20,257 nt of DNA, taken from contig JAQCJA010000023.1 of the NCBI GenBank assembly GCA_027593305.1, positions 1 to 20,257 on the forward strand. The letters run 5' to 3'. Numbering within the stretch: position 1 is the stretch's first letter; the number at the start of each line of letters is the position of its first letter. This DNA is from a bacterium. Its GTDB lineage: Bacteria > Latescibacterota > UBA2968 > UBA8231. Both the position numbers and the translations under genes were made by a program. Positions 14,483-20,257 of this stretch are shown piece after piece. A model generated the notes under the pieces. That model did no database searches. It was not told where the DNA came from and was given only the letters and a program-made list of their open reading frames with translations.

Positions 14483-15696
14483 CGATTCAAGGCCGACGCC
14501 GACGGTGGGATCCAACCACTGACCGCGCCAGGCGAGTCGCCGACTCGCCGTCGATCCCAAGCCAGATCCCGCGCCAACCCCCGGGTCTCTGAACGCTCGT
14601 CGCCCCGCTCTCGAGCCACAGCGGCGAGAATGCCGATACCACTCAGATTCCACAGCAACGATGAGCCTCCGTAACTGATGAACGGCAGCGGCAGGCCCGT
14701 TGTCGGCATCAGACCTGTGGCAACACCAACGTTGAGCAAGGCATAGGTGCCGACCATGACCGTGATCCCCGAAGCCAGCAGGAAACCGTGATAGGTGGCT
14801 GCCTGCGTGGCGATGCGGTAGCCATGGACACCAAGAGCAATGAACAGGGCGATCACACTGATTGTGCCAAACAGGCCCAATTCTTCTCCGGTAAAGGCAA
14901 AAACGAAATCTGTGTGTGATTCAGGCAGGTAGTGCTTCTGCATGCTGTTGCCAAGGCCGACCCCGAAGAGGCCGCCGCTGCCGAGGGCGATCAGGGCCTG
15001 AGACACCTGAAAGCCGGCTCCCTGTGGATCCGGCTCGCCGATGAAGGTCAGAATCCGCTGCATCTGATACGGGGATGACAACACAGATGCCAGCGCCAGA
15101 ACACCACCAAAGCCACACGCCCCTGCCAGGTGCACAGTGCTGGCGCCGCCAAGCCAGAGCATGATCAGAGAAACCGCACCGATCGCCAGAGACGTGCCCA
15201 GATCCGGTTGCAGGACGATCAGGACCAGAACCAGGCCGACAATTACAAGCCGTGGAACCAGCCCTCCCTTCCAATCCGCCATTTCTCCCTCCTTGCGCGA
15301 CAGCACGTCGGCCAGGTAGAGCACCAGCACCAGCTTGATAAACTCAGAGGGCTGAAACGTCAGGGTCGTCAGCGCTGGAAGGCGGAAGGGCAGCCATCGT
15401 TGCGCCCCACGACCCTCGCCAAAGATCAGCACAAGAACCAGCAGGCTGACGCCGAAAAGCAGCAGCGGGCGCGCCAGAGACCGCCACAGACGCACGGGCA
15501 CACGAGACAGAGCGAACATGATCACCAGCCCCAGCCCGGCACGCAGAATCTGGCGCTGGAGGAAAAAACCTGAATCCTCGAAGCGCGTGCCTGCCATTGC
15601 AGAACTCGAACCGTAAACCATAACGACGCCGATCCCGACAAGGATGACGGTGATGAGCAGGACCTGACGTGCGGCCCGTTCCGCGGAACTTGACAT
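14479..15696 (-). CDS. ftsW: septal peptidoglycan glycosyltransferase FtsW
   Basis: A SEDS-family polytopic membrane protein of 405 residues. It polymerises lipid II into glycan strands at the septum together with FtsI. Conserved blocks: GAQRWLPF and FQPSEFIKL (114-122), QPDLGTSL, ESHTDFVFAFTGEELGLFG with the essential Asp in the TDF motif, and PTTGLPLPFISYGGSSLLWN near the end. A hydrophilic, Arg-rich C-terminal tail of about 45 residues follows. The position between murF and murC favours FtsW over RodA. The gap to murF is 188 bp; no strong Shine-Dalgarno sequence is seen before the ATG (only a weak CCAGG). Confidence 0.95.
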   Translation of the reverse strand: MSSSAERAARQVLLITVILVGIGVVMVYGSSSAMAGTRFEDSGFFLQRQILRAGLGLVIMFALSRVPVRLWRSLARPLLLFGVSLLVLVLIFGEGRGAQRWLPFRLPALTTLTFQPSEFIKLVLVLYLADVLSRKEGEMADWKGGLVPRLVIVGLVLVLIVLQPDLGTSLAIGAVSLIMLWLGGASTVHLAGACGFGGVLALASVLSSPYQMQRILTFIGEPDPQGAGFQVSQALIALGSGGLFGVGLGNSMQKHYLPESHTDFVFAFTGEELGLFGTISVIALFIALGVHGYRIATQAATYHGFLLASGITVMVGTYALLNVGVATGLMPTTGLPLPFISYGGSSLLWNLSGIGILAAVARERGDERSETRGLARDLAWDRRRVGDSPGAVSGWIPPSASALNR

Positions 15697-15884
15697 TGCC
15701 TGGTGTTACCGGCGGGAGCACAAAGGGGCTGGCGACGGCAAACCGCGGCTCAAACCGCGGACGCTCTGCGCCATCCGGAAAATCAGACCGTGGGAGGCCC
15801 GATTCTGTTGAACAAAGGGGTCAGCCCATCATGCCGGGGGCGGCAGGATGGTGTCCACAAGACCGCCTGGGGAGACGGTTTCTG
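15697..15884 (-). other. 188-bp gap where mraY and murD are expected
   Basis: In the common dcw order murF-mraY-murD-ftsW, two genes of about 2.4 kb together would stand here. None of the three minus-strand frames shows any recognisable remnant of MraY or MurD. On the minus strand a CCGCGG-TTTGAG-CCGCGG hairpin (15753-15736) is the only structure; it has no T-run. I found no convincing promoter. Confidence 0.6.
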
Positions 15885-16760
15885 CTATAGCGCCGCCACG
15901 ACTTGTTCCAAAGCCATACCTCGTGACGCTTTGACCAATACGATGTCGCCGGATCGAACCAAGTTCTTCAACTGCCGAGTCAGGGAGTCACGGTTGTCAA
16001 AGTGTTCAGCTCGCCCGGAATTCATGCCCGCTTCCTGCGCACCACGCACAGTGTTGACACTCAGGGGCCCGGTGCCCAGCACGATATCGGCGCGTTCGGC
16101 AGCGTAACGTCCGATCTCAGCGTGCAACGCGGGTGCCTGGAAGCCCAACTCCAGCATATCACCAAGTACGGCGATACGCCGTCCGTCGGCCGATATCTCG
16201 GCCATCAGGTCGAGAGCAGCCCGAACAGAACCAGGGTTGGCATTGTAGCAATCATTGATAACACGGAATCCGGCTTTTCGCAAGATTTCGGAGCGCATGG
16301 CGACAGGCTCGAAATCAGCCAGCACCGTCGCAGATTCGGCGGCGCTGATGCCACACTGGCTCGCCACCGAGGCGGCGGCCAGTGCGTTGTGGGCGTTGTG
16401 CCGCCCGGGAACACGCACTTGGAAGGAGGTATTCTGTAGAGAGAAGTGGCCGCAGCCCTCCTGGTCGAGGACAAGTCCCTCCCCACTGAAATGGCCCTCA
16501 CGCGTCCAACCGAAGCCGAGGAGTCTCCCCTTTGTCCTCATAGCCTCCCCGGCAATGACACAGTCGTCAGCGTTTACGAGAGCCACGTAAGACTCATCTA
16601 CGATAAAGTCCAGGAGCTCCCCTTTGGCCTTGGCCACTCTCTCTACAGATCCAAATACCTCCAGATGTGCCGTACCGATGTTGAGCAGCACACCTATTGC
16701 GGCAAAGGTAAGCGATATCGCCAACCCGTCGCGCTCCCATCTCGATGACGGCAGCGCCAT
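15885..16760 (-). CDS. murF: MurF, C-terminal part (downstream of frameshift)
   Basis: From about residue 22 of this frame (ATA at 16697) the sequence is a normal continuation of MurF: IGVLLNIGTAHLEVFGS, then VPGRHNAHNALAAA, INDCYNANPGSVRAALD, VLGDMLELG and a terminal VKASRGMALEQ. These are the central and C-terminal domains that bind nucleotide and the incoming D-Ala-D-Ala. The first 21 residues from ATG 16760 do not resemble MurF and are the wrong frame of the upstream fragment. Reinitiation at this ATG could yield a protein without the P-loop, which would be inactive alone. The 3' end is normal, with stop TAG. Confidence 0.85.
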   Translation of the reverse strand: MALPSSRWERDGLAISLTFAAIGVLLNIGTAHLEVFGSVERVAKAKGELLDFIVDESYVALVNADDCVIAGEAMRTKGRLLGFGWTREGHFSGEGLVLDQEGCGHFSLQNTSFQVRVPGRHNAHNALAAASVASQCGISAAESATVLADFEPVAMRSEILRKAGFRVINDCYNANPGSVRAALDLMAEISADGRRIAVLGDMLELGFQAPALHAEIGRYAAERADIVLGTGPLSVNTVRGAQEAGMNSGRAEHFDNRDSLTRQLKNLVRSGDIVLVKASRGMALEQVVAAL

Positions 16761-17289
16761 GCTCAGGCGTCAACCCAAGAATTGCCCGGGGGACACCGAC
16801 CTCGTTGTTCTCGTTGTTCGGCGTCGACAGGACACTGAACTTTGAGCCAAGAACTGCGGCGATCATTTCTTTGGCCGTCGTCTTGCCCGCCGACCCTACT
16901 ACGGCTACAACAGGAATAGCAAATCTTCTACGGTAGTGCCGGGCCAGACGCCCGAGGGCCAGTAACGGCGAATCTACCGCCAGTATCGGTCCAGGGGATG
17001 TGTGCCCCGTCACGTCACGGTCGCACTGGCTGCGTTCGACAATCACGGCGCTCGCGCCAACGTCGAAGGCCGCAGCAATGTGCGTGTGACCGTCAAAACT
17101 CGCGCCTCGCAGGGCAACAAAAACCTGTCCGGGCGCCAGTGTCCGCGTGTCCGTAGAGACACCGGATGCCGGCATGGAGCGTGAATCGTTGTTACCGAGC
17201 CACTCGGCACGTGCCCAACGCCTCACGCAATCAAGATCAATCCCCTGCCACACACAGGACTGCTTCACGGCTTGCGGTCGCTCTGCCAC
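16594..17289 (-). CDS. murF: MurF, N-terminal part (UDP-MurNAc-tripeptide--D-Ala-D-Ala ligase, frameshifted)
   Basis: MurF adds D-Ala-D-Ala to the UDP-MurNAc-tripeptide. Residues 1-197 are normal: STDTRTLAPGQVFVALRG (45-62), P-loop VVGSAGKTTAKEMI (130-143), PNNENNEVGVPRAILG and VIEMGARRVGDIAYLCR. After R197 (codon 16701-16699) the frame becomes nonsense and ends at 16594, while the family sequence resumes in the other frame at 16697. About five residues of the expected I-A-R-P segment are missing, equal to a loss of roughly 14 bases. The GTG start overlaps the murE stop by one base (TAGTG). Joined, the two parts would make about 470 residues, a normal MurF. Since MurF is essential, an assembly error or a second copy elsewhere is likely. 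Confidence 0.88.
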   Translation of the reverse strand: MAERPQAVKQSCVWQGIDLDCVRRWARAEWLGNNDSRSMPASGVSTDTRTLAPGQVFVALRGASFDGHTHIAAAFDVGASAVIVERSQCDRDVTGHTSPGPILAVDSPLLALGRLARHYRRRFAIPVVAVVGSAGKTTAKEMIAAVLGSKFSVLSTPNNENNEVGVPRAILGLTPEHGAAVIEMGARRVGDIAYLCRNRCAAQHRYGTSGGIWICRESGQGQRGAPGLYRR

Positions 17290-18740
17290 TAGCTGCGCAG
17301 CGCCTGACGCGCGATCACACGGTCATCAAAAGGCACGACACGACCCGCATCGAGAATCTGATACGGCTCATCACCTTTACCGGCGATGACGACAACATCT
17401 CCGGGGCCCGCGGAACTCAAGGCGGCGCAAATTGCTGCAGTGCGATCCGCCTCGACGACGACACGGTCCACCGCCTGCATCCCGGCGGCGATCTGATCGA
17501 TGATCTGGTGCGGCTTCTCACTTCTCGGGTTGTCCGAAGTCAGGTAGACGCGATCCGCCAAAGTTTCGGCGATGCGTCCCATCATGGGGCGCTTTCCGGT
17601 ATCCCGATCCCCACCGCAACCAAAGACGCAAATCAGTTGCCTTGTGGTCAATTCCCGCGCCGCAACCAGCACGGTTTCCAGGCCCGCTGGCGTGTGCGCA
17701 TAATCAACGATGACCTGGAACGGCTGGCCCGCATCGACACGCTCAAAGCGACCGGGAATCCCCGGCACAGCCGCCAGACCTCGCCGAATCTCCTCCGGTC
17801 CAATTTGCAGAGCCAAACCGGTCGTCACGGCGGCCACTACGTTAGAGCTATTGAACCTTCCCGTCAATGCTGAATCACACGCAAAAAGACCATCGGGCGT
17901 TGCCAGTTTCAGGTAGGTTCGATCGGGCGCCAAACGTACATCCTGCAAAGTCACATCGGCGCCGCTGGTGCCATATGTCCAGACCTCTGCCCGGGTCAGT
18001 CCGGCCAGTTGTTTCGACCTCGGATCATCGGCATTCAGCACGGCGACAGCGGTCGGTTGCAGATCCCGGAACAGCAGACTTTTGGCGACGAAGTATTCCT
18101 CTTCGGTGCCATGAAAATCGAGATGGTCCCGCGTCAGATTGGTGAACACAGCTGCGGCAAACTCAATCCCGTACACACGCTCAAGAGACAGGCCATGAGA
18201 GGAAACCTCCATGACCATCGAGCGACATCCAGCCTGTCGTGCACGCGCCAGCAGCGCGTGCAGTTTCCCAGCTTCGGGAGTGGTGTTGGCGACCGGTTCG
18301 ACCTGCTCTCCACAGGCGAAACCCAGAGTTCCCAGATACGCGCTCGGCCCTGCAGACGCTGACAGGATCTGCCGAATGAGGGTCGCCGTCGTCGACTTGC
18401 CATTGGTCCCCGTCACACCGACGCAAAGCAGATCCCTGGATGGATCGCCGTGGAATCGGGACGCCATACAGGCAAGCGCCCGGCGCGTATTTGCCACAAC
18501 GATCTTCGTCGCCGTCCCGGCATCAACGCTGGCGTCCTCCACGAGTACCGCTGTCGCGCCGCGCCGGACGGCGTCAGCGACAAAGGCGTGTCGGTCCTGT
18601 TCCTGGCCCCCGCGAATGGCGACGAACATGGCGCCGTGACTGGCCTCGCGCGAATCGGAGACAATGCTGCCAATGGCCTGCTCAAGAGAGCCCGTCACAG
18701 AGAGCAGGAGTTGGGTGTCAAGAAGTGTGCGCAGAATCAT
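17289..18740 (-). CDS. murE: UDP-MurNAc-L-Ala-D-Glu--meso-DAP ligase
   Basis: A 483-residue cytoplasmic Mur ligase that adds the third residue of the stem peptide. Features: SIVSDSREASHGAMFVAIRG in the UDP-binding domain (25-44), P-loop VTGTNGKSTTATL (109-121), VSSHGLSLERV, TNLTRDHLDFHG (200-211), VDYAHTPAGLE and the substrate motif DNPR (403-406). DNPR indicates meso-diaminopimelate rather than lysine. The common AGKGHE reads AGKGDE (463-468). The gene starts 26 bases after ftsI and ends overlapping the murF start by one base. Confidence 0.97.
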   Translation of the reverse strand: MILRTLLDTQLLLSVTGSLEQAIGSIVSDSREASHGAMFVAIRGGQEQDRHAFVADAVRRGATAVLVEDASVDAGTATKIVVANTRRALACMASRFHGDPSRDLLCVGVTGTNGKSTTATLIRQILSASAGPSAYLGTLGFACGEQVEPVANTTPEAGKLHALLARARQAGCRSMVMEVSSHGLSLERVYGIEFAAAVFTNLTRDHLDFHGTEEEYFVAKSLLFRDLQPTAVAVLNADDPRSKQLAGLTRAEVWTYGTSGADVTLQDVRLAPDRTYLKLATPDGLFACDSALTGRFNSSNVVAAVTTGLALQIGPEEIRRGLAAVPGIPGRFERVDAGQPFQVIVDYAHTPAGLETVLVAARELTTRQLICVFGCGGDRDTGKRPMMGRIAETLADRVYLTSDNPRSEKPHQIIDQIAAGMQAVDRVVVEADRTAAICAALSSAGPGDVVVIAGKGDEPYQILDAGRVVPFDDRVIARQALRS

Positions 18741-18766
18741 TGTCGATATCGGTCCGAACTTCCAGG

Positions 18767-20257
18767 TTACGGCGTCAATGCCGCCAACTGCTGGCGCGCA
18801 GCGAGCTTGCGCATCAGCACAGCCTGACGCAATGGCGTTCGCTGGGACGGCATCGACGGAGGCACATCATCGGCAGAACCAAGACGGCAGACAACCACAG
18901 ATCCCAATCCTCCGGCGGCCGGGGGGGACGGGTCCTGGGAGACCACCAGCGGTCCTTCCCCTTCCAGACGAAGAGTCAGCCCTCGACGTGCCGCCTGTAC
19001 TCGTGCCCGTGCCAGCGGCAGGCCCCGCAGATCCGGAAGGGCTTCCTGGGACGGCAGCGGGTGTGCCGCATCAAGCGCGATCACAGACGCTGCACTCGGC
19101 GAGCCTGCAAGAGCCAGAATGCGCTCCATCGCACGCCGGAACGGCGGTGCCGCGACAGTCCCGCCATACTTGCCGATTCGCGGGTTCTCGACGACGACGA
19201 GCCCGATGTACTGAGCCCCACCCGGAGCCTGGAGAAAGCCGACGAAAGAGGAGATATATTCATCATCGGCATAGCCGCCGCCGCCCGGCCGGGCCCGTTG
19301 TGCCGTTCCCGTCTTCCCCGCCACATCGATGCCGCCAATGGCAGCATTGCGACCGGTCCCGTCGCGCACGACACCACGAAGCATTTCCTGCAGAATGGCT
19401 GCCGTCTCTTCGGAAACCACGCGGCGCACACTCTGCGGCTCGGTTCGTTGCAGGACTTCACCATCGGCGCCTCGGATCTCAGCCAGCAGCCGGGGCGCCA
19501 TCAACTGCCCGCCGTTGGCAATGGCCCCGAAGGCCTGCACAAGCTGTACAGCCGTGACGCTGATTTCCTGTCCGATGGCAATCGTAGCCAGGGAGCGCTC
19601 CGACCATTCCTGCGCCGGATGTAACATTCCGGCGCTCTCGGCCGGTAACCCCATGCCCGTACGCGTGCCGAAGCCGAAGGCCCGAAGTGCTTCGTAGAGC
19701 TCCGCATGCCGGAGAGTTCGCGCCAGTTTGACCATGCCGATATTGCTCGAGTTCGACATGACTTCAGAGGCCGTCAACCAGCCATGTGGCTTCGTGTCTC
19801 GCAGGATATCACCCGTTGCCAACTGCATGGCGCCCTGCTCGCAGTACACAATGGTGTCGGTCGAAACGTGGCGCCCGTCGAGAACAGCTGCCATGGCGAT
19901 GGCCTTGAGTGTTGATCCGGGTTCAAATGCATCGGTGATCAATCGGTTGCGGCGGTGAGAAGCAGGTGAATCGCCAGGATGATTCGGATCGAAGAGAGGC
20001 ACACTTCCGAGTGCCAGGATGTCACCTGTCGTCGGGTCAGAGATGATGCCAAGGGCGCTCTCGGCACCTGTCTCAGCAACCGCTCGAGCCAACTCCTCTT
20101 CGAGAATCTCCTGGATGACCGCGTCAATCGTGAGACGCACGCTGGCGCCAGGTCGAGCCAGGGCTGTCGCCTCAGAGCGATCCGGCAGGAACCGCCCACG
20201 ACCGTCGACGAAGGAGCGCGCTGCACCAGGCTCTTCCGCGAGCAACTCATTGAGAGC
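18767..20257 (-). CDS. ftsI: septal transpeptidase FtsI (PBP3 type) with C-terminal PASTA domain, 5' end missing
   Basis: This class B penicillin-binding protein cross-links septal peptidoglycan. The frame is open to the right edge, so the N-terminal TM helix and part of the dimerisation domain are outside the window; 496 residues are visible. The transpeptidase domain has all three active-site motifs: S-T-L-K in FEPGSTLKAIA (nucleophile Ser codon 19915-19913), S-S-N in MSNSSNIGMV, and K-T-G in VAGKTGTAQRA. After the domain comes a single PASTA-like domain (LPDLRGLPLARARVQAARRG to VVVCRLG) and a short basic tail. The position directly before murE fits FtsI. E. coli FtsI lacks PASTA, but PASTA-bearing homologues are known from other phyla. 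Confidence 0.94.
   Translation of the reverse strand, partial: ALNELLAEEPGAARSFVDGRGRFLPDRSEATALARPGASVRLTIDAVIQEILEEELARAVAETGAESALGIISDPTTGDILALGSVPLFDPNHPGDSPASHRRNRLITDAFEPGSTLKAIAMAAVLDGRHVSTDTIVYCEQGAMQLATGDILRDTKPHGWLTASEVMSNSSNIGMVKLARTLRHAELYEALRAFGFGTRTGMGLPAESAGMLHPAQEWSERSLATIAIGQEISVTAVQLVQAFGAIANGGQLMAPRLLAEIRGADGEVLQRTEPQSVRRVVSEETAAILQEMLRGVVRDGTGRNAAIGGIDVAGKTGTAQRARPGGGGYADDEYISSFVGFLQAPGGAQYIGLVVVENPRIGKYGGTVAAPPFRRAMERILALAGSPSAASVIALDAAHPLPSQEALPDLRGLPLARARVQAARRGLTLRLEGEGPLVVSQDPSPPAAGGLGSVVVCRLGSADDVPPSMPSQRTPLRQAVLMRKLAARQQLAALTP

Noticed and set aside
14483..14653. N-terminal extension of MurC by 57 residues
   Set aside because: It would lie entirely inside ftsW, and the residues do not resemble MurC. 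ATG 14482 overlapping the ftsW stop is the natural start.
13304..14674. Plus-strand open frame of 456 codons opposite murC
   Set aside because: It is antisense to a well-supported gene and its composition looks non-natural, with scattered Cys, His and Arg.
15736..15753. CCGCGG hairpin before ftsW as a terminator
   Set aside because: The stem is only 6 bp and no T-run follows on either strand.
15697..15884. Possible remnant of mraY or murD
   Set aside because: The minus-strand frames of the gap were read for MraY or MurD motifs and none was found.

Overview
The window is a GC-rich bacterial chromosome segment in which every gene I can support lies on the minus strand, so transcription runs from high to low coordinates. 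The organism looks Gram-negative. It has a MurE with the meso-diaminopimelate motif DNPR, an FtsQ/FtsA/FtsZ divisome, a Wzz-type polysaccharide co-polymerase with a SPOR domain, and a Wzy/ligase-type membrane protein. I cannot assign a phylum. The sequences resemble no model organism closely and suggest a little-studied lineage.

Region 1 (about 20257 to 9715) is a division and cell wall (dcw) cluster, in order of transcription: ftsI (5' end beyond the window, with a C-terminal PASTA domain), murE, murF, ftsW, murC, ftsQ, ftsA, ftsZ. Most genes overlap by a few bases or are closely spaced. Two things are odd. murF is split by a frameshift at about 16698, and mraY, murD, murG, murB and ddl are absent from their usual places. 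Only 188 bp separate murF from ftsW.

Region 2 (about 9676 to 8228) is a small unit. A sigma70-like promoter precedes purE (purine synthesis), which is followed by a divergent KptA/Tpt1-type RNA 2'-phosphotransferase with a long disordered tail. A strong intrinsic terminator at 8228-8258 closes the unit.

Region 3 (8164 to 1) is an exopolysaccharide or capsule locus. It encodes a 1003-residue Wzz/bacterial tyrosine kinase fused to an extra membrane segment and a SPOR domain, an O-antigen ligase/polymerase-like membrane protein, a GT4 glycosyltransferase, a membrane PHP-domain protein, a WbqC-family protein and the start of a PIG-L deacetylase. Spacing is tight from the ligase gene onward. The ligase gene appears to have lost its natural start through a one-base frameshift near 5031.

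The most interesting observation is the kinase-SPOR fusion lying just downstream of the dcw cluster. SPOR domains bind septal, denuded peptidoglycan, so this architecture could tether polysaccharide assembly to the division site. That function is inference; the domain order is visible in the translation. No RNA genes, CRISPR arrays, insertion sequences or plus-strand genes were found. No stretch over 300 bp lacks a gene.
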